Positions 8,367 through 16,443 of a stretch of DNA of 54,365 bases are shown in pieces; the first letter of the stretch is position 1, and each line of letters opens with the position of its first letter. The notes beneath the pieces are model-generated. The model was not told the DNA's origin. It ran no database searches and worked only from the letters and a program-made list of their open reading frames with translations. The stretch covers positions 1 to 54,365 of the forward strand of contig JAEZTF010000013.1 of the NCBI GenBank assembly GCA_023443725.1. Reading direction: 5' to 3'. The position numbers were made by a program, and so were the translations under genes. This DNA is from Candidatus Parcubacteria bacterium (GTDB lineage: Bacteria > Patescibacteriota > Microgenomatia > UBA12405).

Positions 8367-8852
8367 TTATTGAATCATTGTCGTATAGTTTATTGTCACT
8401 ATTACCTTATTTAGAAACAATGCGAATGAAACCCAAACAAGATATGGCCAAAGTAAAATTGATGCTGTTTTATTTATCTTCCAAAACTTTACTATGGTGA
8501 TTAATATGGCTAACCACAATATGACTATTTCATAAAAAGCTAGAGCTGGAGAACGAAGACCAAAAAATAAGAATGACCAAAGAGTGTTTAGAATAAGTTG
8601 AGTCCAAAACCAGAAAAGATTATTTTTTTTATTCCAAACCAAATAAAGAGCGATACCCATTAACAAAAACAAAAAGATCCAAACTGGACCAAAAACCCAA
8701 GAGGGTGGATTGAACGTTGGTTTGACAAGATCGGTTAGATACCAACTTTTAACTGAAGAGGCGGTAGCGATACTACCAACGATTCCAGCACCTTCGGTAA
8801 TTAGAATACAAAAAAGTAATTTAGCTAAATTAAATTTTGTTTTTGATTTCAT
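8367..8852 (-). CDS. TspO/MBR family membrane protein
   Basis: A small five-helix membrane protein. The family signature is PTFNPPSWVFGPVWIFLFLLMGIA in the first third and LNTLWSFLFFGL in helix 3, including the Trp-rich pocket that binds porphyrins in characterised members. TspO proteins take part in tetrapyrrole handling and stress signalling, but the ligand here is unknown. The start is taken at the ATG at 8852 (MKSKTKFN), overlapping the upstream acetyltransferase by 23 bp; an ATG at 8867 would add five residues. Expected length is about 160 residues and this matches. Confidence 0.92.
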   Translation of the reverse strand: MKSKTKFNLAKLLFCILITEGAGIVGSIATASSVKSWYLTDLVKPTFNPPSWVFGPVWIFLFLLMGIALYLVWNKKNNLFWFWTQLILNTLWSFLFFGLRSPALAFYEIVILWLAILITIVKFWKINKTASILLWPYLVWVSFALFLNKVIVTINYTTMIQ

Positions 8853-9351
8853 GATTAATACTAACATTTTTCAAAAACATAATTTGTCGATCATTTATTA
8901 AACTAATTTTTTGAAAACCAAATTTTTCGTAAATATGAATAGCTGGAATATTGTCAATTGAAGTTTCTAACCAAAAACCAGTTATTGAAGAATTTTTTTG
9001 ATTTTTTAAAAGATCATTAAAAGCAATTTTCATAAATTCTTGAGATAAACCCTGGCCACGAGCTGAACTATAGATTCTAATAGCAAAAGTAAAATTGGCA
9101 TCTATATCAAGAGGTGGATCTTTTTGACCAAACCAAATAATCCCTAAGAGATTATGATTTTTATCGGCTAAAGTATAAATAATTCGACCTTGAGTTAGCC
9201 ATTTTTTAAAACTAGAGATATTGTTAAAACGACTAGAATCTGAAGTAAATTTCTGAACATCTGTATCGGAATGGCTATATTCAATTAGTTGGTGAATTTG
9301 ACAATCTAAAATCCCCTGTTGAACAAAAACATCTTGATCGATTTTCATCAT
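8830..9351 (-). CDS. GNAT-family N-acetyltransferase
   Basis: A 173-residue GCN5-related acetyltransferase. The acetyl-CoA pyrophosphate loop is SSARGQGLSQEFM (family Q/RxxGxG/A) at about 112-124. It is followed by the typical C-terminal pattern LETSIDNIPAIHIYEKFGFQKIS, where the Asn-x4-His-x-Tyr-x2-Phe-Gly-Phe block closes motif B. Substrate class cannot be assigned. It begins with two ATG codons (MMKID) and overlaps the TspO gene at its 3' end, so the two are likely co-transcribed with the HD hydrolase upstream. Confidence 0.88.
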   Translation of the reverse strand: MMKIDQDVFVQQGILDCQIHQLIEYSHSDTDVQKFTSDSSRFNNISSFKKWLTQGRIIYTLADKNHNLLGIIWFGQKDPPLDIDANFTFAIRIYSSARGQGLSQEFMKIAFNDLLKNQKNSSITGFWLETSIDNIPAIHIYEKFGFQKISLINDRQIMFLKNVSINHEIKNKI

Positions 9352-9360
9352 ATATTTATT

Positions 9361-10158
9361 TTAAAGAAAATATTCTTTGACAAGTCCGGTCTCAGTTTCT
9401 TGATTAACATAAGCATGAACATCAAGGTACTGTTCAATACCAGAGCCAATAATTTTTTTCTTTAAAAGTTCGTCGAGCTGAAAAATACCAGCAGAATTAT
9501 TCATCTCTACATTAAGCTGAATTGGTTTGTTTTCACCGTCATCAATTTCGACTTTGTTTATAGCAGCTGCAGAAACTGAATAGATGTCTAATTTTTTGGT
9601 TTCATAAGCAATTCGAGAACGACCTTTACTCATATCAAGAGCATCACCAACCCGAACTATACCTGCTTCAATAGTGAGAGGTTTGCCATCACTTCGGTGG
9701 CTAATAATGGCATGAAGAGTTTCAGAAATAACAATAGTTCTTTCTTCTATAGGTAAGAAATCTACTATTTGATGAAGTAAATTGTTGGCTAAAAATAAAC
9801 TGTAAGTTTCATGATCTTTACGACTAATAGTCATACCTAAATCATGTAAGACACTGGCTAAAAAGATTATAACTTCAGCATAATCATTAGAAAGTCCATA
9901 ATCTTTAACTGTCGACATAACCACTCCTCTTTTTACCAACATTCGGCTGATTCTTAGAGATACATTGGAAACAATTTGAAAATGGTCTCGACCATGATCG
10001 GTCATACCAAGACGATCGATGGCATTAACATTAATAATTTTCCATAAAGCTAAAATTTCTTGATTATGATTGATGTTATGGAGAGTTTTTTTAAGCAATA
10101 AATTGCCATTATCTGGAACTGTAATTTCTTTTATTTGATTTGGTTTTGTTTTTTTCAT
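9361..10158 (-). CDS. HD-domain phosphohydrolase
   Basis: A 265-residue cytosolic metal-dependent phosphohydrolase. Ligands of the HD fold appear in order: His in DHGRDH near 55, LHDLG near 107 (the HD pair), His in IISHRSDG near 152 and Asp in RVGDALDMS near 170. The C-terminal 80 residues form a separate beta-rich segment. Full-length HD proteins of this kind act on nucleotides or cyclic dinucleotides, but the substrate here is not evident. Its ATG overlaps the stop of the nucleotidyltransferase upstream by 4 bp, so the two are coupled and may act on related phospho-compounds. Confidence 0.85.
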   Translation of the reverse strand: MKKTKPNQIKEITVPDNGNLLLKKTLHNINHNQEILALWKIINVNAIDRLGMTDHGRDHFQIVSNVSLRISRMLVKRGVVMSTVKDYGLSNDYAEVIIFLASVLHDLGMTISRKDHETYSLFLANNLLHQIVDFLPIEERTIVISETLHAIISHRSDGKPLTIEAGIVRVGDALDMSKGRSRIAYETKKLDIYSVSAAAINKVEIDDGENKPIQLNVEMNNSAGIFQLDELLKKKIIGSGIEQYLDVHAYVNQETETGLVKEYFL

Positions 10159-10628
10159 AACTTTTTAATAATTAAACTAGTTGATTGTTGAGGAATTTTT
10201 TTGGTAACCACAACTATTTTGGCGGAGGTAGATTTTATCGTATTTGTTTTTAATTGCAAGTTGGGATCACCAGAAGTAATGGCGATTATATTTGGTTTTA
10301 TTTGGCCGACTAGATCTTGGTACTGTTGGTCGGTCTTAAGCTCTGGAAGTAAAACAATAAAATCAACCGATTCAAGATAAGTTAAAAATTTAGCTCGATT
10401 AACTTGAGAATTAATTGGTCGATTTTCCCCTTTAAGACGACGAATGGTTTGATCTGATTCAAGTAAAACAATTAAAATATCCCCAATTGACTTTGCTTTT
10501 TCTAAAAAAACTAAATGTCCTAAATGGACAAGATCAAAACAACCACCAACCAAAACAATCTTTTTATTTTGTTGATGAATTAATTGACAAAGTTTTTTTA
10601 TCTGAGAAATTTTAACGATTTGGTTCAC
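10155..10628 (-). CDS. RfaE2/GlmU-type cytidylyltransferase-like protein
   Basis: A 157-residue nucleotidyltransferase of the HIGH superfamily. GGCFDLVHLGHLVFLEKAK (residues 28-46) contains the HxGH catalytic motif (HLGH). The RLKGENRPINSQVNRAKFL stretch matches the region that contacts the sugar phosphate and NTP in HldE/RfaE C-terminal domains and glycerol-3-phosphate cytidylyltransferases. The final ISSTS-like signature is replaced by PQQSTS near the end. It probably activates a phosphorylated sugar, polyol or pantetheine-like substrate; which one is not clear. It is the first gene of the HD hydrolase pair. Confidence 0.8.
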   Translation of the reverse strand: MNQIVKISQIKKLCQLIHQQNKKIVLVGGCFDLVHLGHLVFLEKAKSIGDILIVLLESDQTIRRLKGENRPINSQVNRAKFLTYLESVDFIVLLPELKTDQQYQDLVGQIKPNIIAITSGDPNLQLKTNTIKSTSAKIVVVTKKIPQQSTSLIIKKL

Positions 10629-10646
10629 TGTTGAAGTATAACAAAA

Positions 10647-11387
10647 TTATCTTTTGCCGGTACCAAAAATTAAACAAGTAGCAGTATCTTTAACTCCAAT
10701 ACCAATGTAATTCCAATTATTATTCAATTGATTTTGGTTATGATCTTCATCACTAGCGTAAATCCATTCGATTAAATGAACCCCATTTAATCGATAACCG
10801 TAACTAGCATTTTCACCCAACCAACTAAATCCAAGTTTGTCAAAACCATTTTCATTGGTAAGAAAATTATTAAAACCTTGGTGACTATCTAGTTTTTCCT
10901 GTTGATAAAAGTAATTAGCTCGACTTTGAGCGTACTCAGATAACTTTGAATCCATAGTCAATCTCTGAGATCCATGAGCAACACGGTAATTATTTAAAGC
11001 ATCAAGAATTTCTATTGAATTTGCCATAACAGGATCATTGGCCACTTTTATCGTCCAAGTATGTTCACTGATCTGTTGGGCCACTCCCCAAGGAGCAGTA
11101 TCGCTATCAATATATTTTGTGGCTACCAAAGTAGGAGTAGGAGTGACGGTAGGAATTATAGTTGGAACCAAGGTTGGTATTTCAATAACTTCGGTGTTTT
11201 CTGGTATTGGGGTAATTTCGGTAGGCTCATTATTTTGGAGAGTAGGATAAATTGGTTTAACTAACGAATTTTGAATAACTGAGATAATAGATTTTTTTTG
11301 AAAAATAGGAACAATATAAAATATAGTTAGAAATGCACCCAAACCAAAAAAAATAATAATAGTTAATATTTTTGAAATTAATTTCAT
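10647..11387 (-). CDS. Membrane-anchored CAP (SCP/PR1) domain protein
   Basis: A 246-residue protein: uncleaved signal/anchor at about 5-28, a Pro/Thr-rich spacer at 50-90 (repeats of the type PTxxPTxTPTP) and a C-terminal CAP domain. CAP motifs are LNNYRVAHG near 130, LSEYAQSRANYF near 147, the region around GENASYG and the end block NWNYIGIGVKDTATCLIFG. The His/Glu pairs that bind metal in CAP proteins are partly present (SHQG, GEN). Such proteins face the outside and their molecular role in CPR bacteria is unknown. It is transcribed away from the beta-CASP gene, sharing a 176-bp AT-rich intergenic region. Confidence 0.85.
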   Translation of the reverse strand: MKLISKILTIIIFFGLGAFLTIFYIVPIFQKKSIISVIQNSLVKPIYPTLQNNEPTEITPIPENTEVIEIPTLVPTIIPTVTPTPTLVATKYIDSDTAPWGVAQQISEHTWTIKVANDPVMANSIEILDALNNYRVAHGSQRLTMDSKLSEYAQSRANYFYQQEKLDSHQGFNNFLTNENGFDKLGFSWLGENASYGYRLNGVHLIEWIYASDEDHNQNQLNNNWNYIGIGVKDTATCLIFGTGKR

Positions 11388-11495
11388 CTATTCAAATTAA
11401 TTATATATTAGAAAATACCAAACTATTAAATTATTGTTTTTTTGTTTCGATAATAAATTTGATATATATAACTATTTTTATAGAAAAATACCCTA

Positions 11496-11525
11496 TTGAT
11501 TAATCTAAATTTATAGATTTATAAT
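11496..11525 (+). promoter_or_regulatory. Promoter TTGATT-18-TATAAT for the beta-CASP gene
   Basis: A -35 TTGATT (11496-11501) and -10 TATAAT (11520-11525) with an 18-bp spacer, giving a leader of about 30 nt before the ATG at 11564. The same -35 hexamer with 17-18 bp spacing precedes the genes at 19269 and 20497. The rest of the 11388-11563 intergenic region shows nothing else that I can name. Confidence 0.55.
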
Positions 11526-11563
11526 TTTCCTATAGTTTATTTAAAAATGATAATTCTGAAAAG

Positions 11564-13024
11564 ATGAATTCAGCCGAAAATAACCGAGGAGAAATAAGAA
11601 TTATTCCCTACGGTGGAAACGGCGGATTAATAACAGGATCGTGTAATGTATTGGAAATTAGGGATAATAAAATTGTTGTTGATTGTGGTCTTTTTCAAGG
11701 AAGAGATGAATATTTAGATAGAAATGGAGTTCCAAGGAATTTAAATAATATTAGTGAAGTTTGTCGAAATACATCTGACGTTTTATTGACTCATGTACAC
11801 ATGGACCATGCTGGCAGACTACCAATGTTTGTTAGAAATGGGTTTACTCCTAGAATGTGGGCAAGTGAAGGTACTATAAAGTTTTTGGAAGATATGTATG
11901 ATGACTCAATTAAAATCCAAAAACGAGCAAAAAAACCAGAGGAAATAATGTATGACAAAGACGACGTTTTTCAAACTTTAAAACAAATAAAAACTGTTAG
12001 ACCTTTTGAAGAGATCCCAATAGGACATAAAAATAGTCGTATATCGTTTGAAATGATTCCTAATGGTCATATGTATGGGAGCGACTCAATTCTTATTAGG
12101 GATAGACATAGAAATGGTGGAAAAAATATTCTATTTACTGGTGATATGGGAAGAGAACACCAATTTGTAAGTGGCGGATGGATAGATTTAATCTCTGAAT
12201 TTCCAAAAGATCCAATTCATATCATCGTAGCTGAATCTACTTCTTTTGATAAAGAACCAACTCCAATTATGGAATCTGTTAATGGTCTTGGCGATGCAAT
12301 AAATGAAACATTTTCGAAGAACGGATCAGTATTATTGCCCACAATATCCCATAGAGGTCCTGTATTAATTGAAACGGTAAATTATCTTAAACGTAAAAAG
12401 TCTATACCTGATAATTGTAGAGTTTATATTGATGGTCCTCTTTTATATAAAATATATATGACTTATGTAAAAGGAATCGATCCAAATGAATTAACTAGAA
12501 ATTTTGGAGATATAGTTGATTATTATCAAACCATAGAAGAAGCAATAGCTAGATTTGATTTGAAAGATACAAAAGTTATTAATAGTCATCAAGAATCGGT
12601 TGCGTTGTCAGAAAGGCTGGCTCAGTCTGGTGAAAGAGCGATTGTAATAGCAGGTGGTGGAATGGGTGTAGGTAGAGCAATTAATTATATAAGGGGTCCT
12701 TTTAGTCAAAATCCAAATAATTCAATTATTTTTACTTGCTATCAAGTTCCAGGGACATTAGGAGCGGAATTGATAGACAAACAAGATAGTAATGTTTTAA
12801 TGAAATCTAAAATTTATCATTTTAAAGGTTTTACTGGACATGTAAGTGGAGAAGAAGAAACTTTTGCTCCATTAGAGAGATATAATTTAGAAAAGTTAGA
12901 GACAGTTATGATAGGACATGGTAAAGATACTTCAAGAAAACCGATGGCAAAGGCTTTTACAATTAGAACTAACGAATATGTTGGAGTAATTACACCAAGA
13001 ATTGGTCAGGTAATAACTGTTTAA
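11564..13024 (+). CDS. Metallo-beta-lactamase/beta-CASP ribonuclease-like protein
   Basis: A 486-residue MBL-fold hydrolase of the beta-CASP group (RNase J/CPSF-73 relatives). Zinc ligands: THVHMDHAGR (HxHxDH) near 77-86, NGHMYGS near 167 and FTGDMGRE near 192. The beta-CASP insertion follows, with LLPTISHRGP near 262 and the HQESVALS/IAGGGMGVGR region near 345-370. The C-terminal metal-dependent block is FKGFTGHVSGEE (motif C His), followed by IGHGK. The family processes or degrades RNA; DNA-acting members are less common. It is not in an operon, having its own promoter upstream and a separate one for the next gene. Confidence 0.9.
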   Translation: MNSAENNRGEIRIIPYGGNGGLITGSCNVLEIRDNKIVVDCGLFQGRDEYLDRNGVPRNLNNISEVCRNTSDVLLTHVHMDHAGRLPMFVRNGFTPRMWASEGTIKFLEDMYDDSIKIQKRAKKPEEIMYDKDDVFQTLKQIKTVRPFEEIPIGHKNSRISFEMIPNGHMYGSDSILIRDRHRNGGKNILFTGDMGREHQFVSGGWIDLISEFPKDPIHIIVAESTSFDKEPTPIMESVNGLGDAINETFSKNGSVLLPTISHRGPVLIETVNYLKRKKSIPDNCRVYIDGPLLYKIYMTYVKGIDPNELTRNFGDIVDYYQTIEEAIARFDLKDTKVINSHQESVALSERLAQSGERAIVIAGGGMGVGRAINYIRGPFSQNPNNSIIFTCYQVPGTLGAELIDKQDSNVLMKSKIYHFKGFTGHVSGEEETFAPLERYNLEKLETVMIGHGKDTSRKPMAKAFTIRTNEYVGVITPRIGQVITV

Positions 13025-13114
13025 ATAAAAGCATGAGTCTTATCATTCTGCTAGCATTAGAAAAATTTACTTGCTAATGACAATAATTAAATAAACTTTA
13101 TAGACGGGGTTTTT

Positions 13115-13122
13115 GATAGAAT
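13115..13122 (+). promoter_or_regulatory. Extended -10 of the epimerase gene
   Basis: TGA-TAGAAT, with the hexamer at 13117-13122, followed by AGATC and the ATG at 13128. A 5-nt gap implies a leaderless message. Confidence 0.5.
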
Positions 13123-13127
13123 AGATC

Positions 13128-14006
13128 ATGGCAAAAACAATTTTGGTGACTGGAGGAGCTGGACATGTGGGCTCTCATATTATTGAACAATTAATTTTAA
13201 AAAATCCAAATGACAAAATAATTTGTTTAGATAATTATTTTAATGGAAGTGATAAAAATCATATTGTTGGAGCTGAATATAGAAAAGGTAGCACCAAAGA
13301 TATCGAAAAAATGGTTTCAGAAACACCAGATATAGTATTTCATTTAGGTGAATATGCTAGAATTTCTCCATCCTTTGATGAACCAGAAAAAGTTTACGAA
13401 ATGAATATTTTGGGAACTTTTGCAGTAGTGGAATTTTGTCGAAATAAAAAAGTCGGAAAATTGGTTTATGCTGCTTCAAGTACTAAGTTTGCTTCTAATG
13501 GTGAGGAAAGAAACGCTAATCCATATTCTTTTACTAAAGCAACTAACGTCGATTTAATTAATAATTATGGCAAATGGTACGGTCTCCCCTACGCTATTTG
13601 CTATTTTTATAATGCTTTTGGACCAAGAGAAAATGGTGTTGGTAAATATGCAACTTTAATTGCAAAATATGAAAAAATATATTTAGAAAATGGAAGTTTT
13701 CCGGTCAATAAGCCAGGAACACAAAAAAGAAATTTTACTTATGTAACTGATTTAGCTAAAGGAATGATACTGGTGGCCGAGAAAGGTAGCGGTGATGGTT
13801 ATGCACTCAATAATCAAAGAGAATATTCAGTGGAAGAAATTGCTAAGGCTTTTGGTGGACCAATTGAATATAAAGATGAATATTCTGGCAGACAAGGATC
13901 TGGAGATATACCAAGTAATAAGGCACGAGAAGAACTAGGTTGGGAGACAACAATAGATGTAATGGACTATATAAAAGATTTTGTGTCTAAAAATCCAAAA
14001 AAATAA
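13128..14006 (+). CDS. NAD-dependent sugar epimerase/dehydratase (GalE-like)
   Basis: A 292-residue extended-SDR enzyme. The NAD motif is TGGAGHVGS at 8-16; Asp at the end of beta-2 (IICLDNY) binds the ribose. The catalytic Ser is in YAASSTKF near 120 and Tyr-x3-Lys is PYSFTKA near 135. The later segment FYNAFGPRENGVGKYATLI matches the substrate loop of nucleotide-sugar epimerases. It is shorter than GalE (about 330) because C-terminal loops are trimmed. It probably supplies a UDP- or dTDP-sugar for surface glycans such as those made by the enzyme at 3960. Its stop is directly adjacent to the stop of the convergent gene. Confidence 0.88.
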   Translation: MAKTILVTGGAGHVGSHIIEQLILKNPNDKIICLDNYFNGSDKNHIVGAEYRKGSTKDIEKMVSETPDIVFHLGEYARISPSFDEPEKVYEMNILGTFAVVEFCRNKKVGKLVYAASSTKFASNGEERNANPYSFTKATNVDLINNYGKWYGLPYAICYFYNAFGPRENGVGKYATLIAKYEKIYLENGSFPVNKPGTQKRNFTYVTDLAKGMILVAEKGSGDGYALNNQREYSVEEIAKAFGGPIEYKDEYSGRQGSGDIPSNKAREELGWETTIDVMDYIKDFVSKNPKK

Positions 14007-14849
14007 TTAAGGTCGATGATCACGTTTTTCTTTACTATCTTGATATTTGTTTTGGTTATCTTCTTTTGGAGAATTATCTTTTGTTCTTTTTGAATTATTT
14101 TTTTCTGTTTGATTTTCAGAAGTAGACTGAGTAGTATTCTCCCCTCTTAGTTCATCAATAATTCCATCGATAATCTCTTGAGTCCCATCTAAATCAGGAG
14201 GATTAGTTGGATTATCATCTTCAACTGGAGTTGGAATTGAAGTTGGTATTAAAGTCGGAGTCGGGGTTGGAGTAAAAGTAGGAGATGGTTTATCAGGAGT
14301 AATTGGTTGAGAAATAGTATCAGGTTTAATGACTACTGGAGTATTGGTTGGTATTTTAGTTGGTATTTTGGTCGGGACTTTAGTTGGAATTTTGGTTGGT
14401 GTAGATGTTGTATTAGATGTTTGTTTTTTTTCTTCAATCTTTGAAGAGATAGATTCTAGAGTAGAAATTAAACTTTCTGTTTGGGCAATTTTTTCGTCTG
14501 AATTTTGAATTTTTTGAAGACTATTCTTTGAAGCAATAGCTTGTTTTGTAAGATTGTTTAAACTTTCATCTAAATATTTATTCTGACTGCCATTGATTGA
14601 AAAATTGATGTTATTGTTACTAATAATTTTTTCAACTTCAGTAAAACGTCGTTCAGTATATTTGATTTCCAATGCAGTTTTTAAATTATCTGACGGTGTA
14701 ACTCCAAGAATGGCTTTTTCTAAACCAACTTTAATAGAATAAGTAGAATCTCCGGGTACAGCATTCCAAGAAGCCAAAATTAAGATTGCAGGGACAAATA
14801 AAATTAAAATAAGTCCAAGAACAAAACCAGTTAAAATAGTTTTTATCAT
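14007..14849 (-). CDS. Membrane-anchored DUF5667-like protein with Pro/Thr-rich tail
   Basis: A 280-residue protein with one N-terminal membrane segment (about 8-28), then SWNAVPGDSTYSIKVGLEKA, the hallmark start of DUF5667 (PGDxxYxxKxxxEK), and a helical region with LEIKYTERRFTEVEKI. From about 145 it turns into PTKIPTKVPTKIPT-type repeats and a charged, Asn/Lys-rich C-terminus. It should face outside the cell with a helical head and a flexible stalk. It is the last gene of the desulfoferrodoxin operon (7-bp gap to the Cys-rich gene), which is unusual company for this family. No enzymatic motif is visible. Confidence 0.75.
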   Translation of the reverse strand: MIKTILTGFVLGLILILFVPAILILASWNAVPGDSTYSIKVGLEKAILGVTPSDNLKTALEIKYTERRFTEVEKIISNNNINFSINGSQNKYLDESLNNLTKQAIASKNSLQKIQNSDEKIAQTESLISTLESISSKIEEKKQTSNTTSTPTKIPTKVPTKIPTKIPTNTPVVIKPDTISQPITPDKPSPTFTPTPTPTLIPTSIPTPVEDDNPTNPPDLDGTQEIIDGIIDELRGENTTQSTSENQTEKNNSKRTKDNSPKEDNQNKYQDSKEKRDHRP

Positions 14850-14856
14850 CTATAAA

Positions 14857-15108
14857 CTACAGTTTTAGATCTGTAAAAATTCTAAAAATTAAAATTGCTG
14901 GCCAAAAAAACGATTTACCAATACCCATCAAAATTGGACCGAAACCACTAACTCCGGACAAAAAATAAAATAAAGAACCAACAACTCCAAGACCATAAAT
15001 TGCACAACTATTACCGCTTTTATGACAACCACATTTACAATGTTTTTTGTCAGTGCAACAAGTTTCTGTTTCGCAACAATTTTCTACTGTTTTTTTTATA
15101 TTTTTCAT
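14857..15108 (-). CDS. Cys-rich mini-protein with C-terminal hydrophobic segment
   Basis: An 83-residue protein of unknown function. Residues 11-34 hold eight cysteines and two histidines (CC, CC, C-x-C-x-C, then SGNSC), which looks like a metal-binding cluster. The second half (AIYGLGVVGSLFYFLSGV onward) is hydrophobic and Gly-rich, with one or two membrane segments ending in FFWPAILIFRIF. The hydrophobic half resembles small one-to-two-TM proteins seen often in CPR genomes; the Cys-rich head is the distinctive part. Its position in a superoxide reductase/ferritin-like operon suggests metal binding or sensing, which is an inference. It overlaps the gene upstream by about 59 bp. Confidence 0.7.
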   Translation of the reverse strand: MKNIKKTVENCCETETCCTDKKHCKCGCHKSGNSCAIYGLGVVGSLFYFLSGVSGFGPILMGIGKSFFWPAILIFRIFTDLKL

Positions 15109-15397
15109 TTTTTAAAAAATAAACTTCTAATAAGAAGAGTATACCAATTAAAGTTGTTATTAACGAAATATAGACAACTTGCTGGTTAAAAAATAAATAT
15201 AAACCAATAATTAAAAATGAAAAACCACTAATAATTTGATATTTCCAAGAAATTATTATTAATAACAAAAATACGAAGCTAGGAATTAAATGAATTAAAA
15301 ATCCCAAAAAATAAGTAATTGAATCAAGAGCAAAAAGACTTATAAAAAACAAAAATAAAAACGAAATGATTCGAATCAACCAAAAATATATTTTCAT
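15050..15397 (-). CDS. Small polytopic membrane protein
   Basis: A protein of about 115 residues with four predicted membrane helices (roughly 5-25, 28-50, 55-75 and 77-95) and a basic tail (KNEKYKKNSRKLLRNR). I do not recognise a family. The ATG at 15397 (MKIYFW) is chosen because it clears the upstream stop at 15400; an ATG at 15409 is possible. The 3' end overlaps the Cys-rich gene in another frame by about 59 bp, a strong sign of co-transcription. The context suggests a membrane partner of the ferritin-like and superoxide reductase proteins. Confidence 0.6.
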   Translation of the reverse strand: MKIYFWLIRIISFLFLFFISLFALDSITYFLGFLIHLIPSFVFLLLIIISWKYQIISGFSFLIIGLYLFFNQQVVYISLITTLIGILFLLEVYFLKNEKYKKNSRKLLRNRNLLH

Positions 15398-15399
15398 AT

Positions 15400-16023
15400 T
15401 TATTTGCATTTCTCAAAAGCTGGAAGGTGTTTTTGAAGAGAAGCATTCATGAGATTTTGAAATACTGAAGTTATATCAGGATATCGTTTGACTAAAGGAA
15501 GAAGTTTTTCCTGATAAAGAGAAACGTTAGAAGTCTCAGCATCAAAACCAGATTGACAGGCTTCTTTAATGGTTGAAGGAAGAGTTATTTTTTCAGTCCA
15601 GTCATTATTAGGAATATTAATTCCATATTTATCATAAATTGTTTTTAAAGATGATATGTGCTGTTCTTCGGCACGAATTATCATACTAAACGGACGAACA
15701 TTACCAAATTTTTTAATAATTCCCAAATAAGTAGAATATGCTTTATATTCATCATCTATAGCTTGGTCTAAAGTATTTTTAATCTCTTCCGGAAGAGTAC
15801 TAATTGGATAATTTAAATTTTCAATATTAAGACACTCATCTCCTAAACATAAATCTTTATCGAGATTAGTAGTTGGAAAATTTGATAAATTATTTTTTTT
15901 ATGAAATGAAAAAAATAATATTATTGAAATTAATAAAACAAAAGAAACTGATAAATAAACAAACCTTTGATCTTTAAGTTTTATCGCTGATTTGCTTTGA
16001 ACTTTCATAGTTATTTTTGCCAA
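15400..16023 (-). CDS. Membrane-anchored ferritin-like DUF2202 protein
   Basis: A 207-residue protein with a basic N-terminus, one membrane segment (about 22-42) and an outward four-helix ferritin-like domain. Candidate iron ligands are the Glu/His sets in LDQAIDDEYKAY (about 90-101) and IIRAEEQHIS (about 117-126), then DAETSNVSLYQEKL and SLQKHLPAF in the last two helices. This pattern (Glu, Glu-x-x-His, Glu, His) matches DUF2202 in the ferritin-like clan. Extracytoplasmic iron or peroxide handling is likely. Cysteines at 59 and 64 and near the C-terminus could form disulfides. It overlaps the desulfoferrodoxin gene by 13 bp. Confidence 0.82.
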   Translation of the reverse strand: MAKITMKVQSKSAIKLKDQRFVYLSVSFVLLISIILFFSFHKKNNLSNFPTTNLDKDLCLGDECLNIENLNYPISTLPEEIKNTLDQAIDDEYKAYSTYLGIIKKFGNVRPFSMIIRAEEQHISSLKTIYDKYGINIPNNDWTEKITLPSTIKEACQSGFDAETSNVSLYQEKLLPLVKRYPDITSVFQNLMNASLQKHLPAFEKCK

Positions 16024-16385
16024 AGACCATGAAGATTACAATAACAACGAACTTGATTGATCACATCAGTTATTTCAAAAATGGCAATTGCTTCCTCATT
16101 CGGTTTTAAAAATTTTTTGTAAACTTGATTGTCGGTAATGACTTCAATCCATTCAATATAATGACCATCTTCCATAGGGTGTGGTATCGATCCGATTTTA
16201 ACTGTTACAGTATTACCTAACTGCTCGACAACTGGGAGATGTTTTTCAAATCCGACATCTTCTGATTTTGGGGACAACAACTCCATTGGTTGACCACAAC
16301 AAACAAGTTGACCGCCACCAGCGTGTAAAACTTCAACCACATTACCACAAATAGGACATTTATAGATTTGATGTAAATTTGTCAT
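16011..16385 (-). CDS. dfx: Desulfoferrodoxin (superoxide reductase)
   Basis: A 124-residue two-domain iron protein that reduces superoxide to hydrogen peroxide without making oxygen, typical of anaerobes. The N-terminal desulforedoxin domain has CPIC (10-13) and CC (29-30), which bind Fe(SCys)4. The C-terminal neelaredoxin domain carries the catalytic Fe(His)4Cys site: His49, His69 in IPHPM, His75 in GHYIEW, and Cys/His of CYCNLHGLW at the end. All ligands are present and the length is standard (about 125). It is the first gene of an operon with a ferritin-like protein, and a perfect inverted repeat covers its start codon and -10. Confidence 0.97.
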   Translation of the reverse strand: MTNLHQIYKCPICGNVVEVLHAGGGQLVCCGQPMELLSPKSEDVGFEKHLPVVEQLGNTVTVKIGSIPHPMEDGHYIEWIEVITDNQVYKKFLKPNEEAIAIFEITDVINQVRCYCNLHGLWQK

Positions 16386-16398
16386 AAGTAATTATGAC
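16381..16398. promoter_or_regulatory. Palindrome over the dfx start codon and -10
   Basis: GTCATAA-GTAA-TTATGAC is a perfect 7-bp inverted repeat with a 4-nt centre. On the minus strand the right arm contains CATAAT (a possible -10) five nt upstream of the ATG, and the left arm contains the ATG itself. A repressor bound here would block initiation of a leaderless dfx mRNA, as expected for a metal- or redox-responsive regulator. No regulator gene is visible nearby. Confidence 0.45.
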
Positions 16399-16443
16399 TG
16401 ATTTTATTGATTAAGTCCAATTTTCAAAAAAAACAGAAAAGAT

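Noticed and set aside
11038..11264. Two plus-strand ORFs inside the CAP protein gene
   Set aside because: Antisense readings of a Pro/Thr-rich spacer give low-complexity Val/Gly/Ser sequence; this is a codon artefact.
14230..14400. CRISPR-like regular repeats
   Set aside because: The regularity comes from codons for PT-type amino-acid repeats within an open reading frame; no spacer structure exists here or elsewhere in the window.
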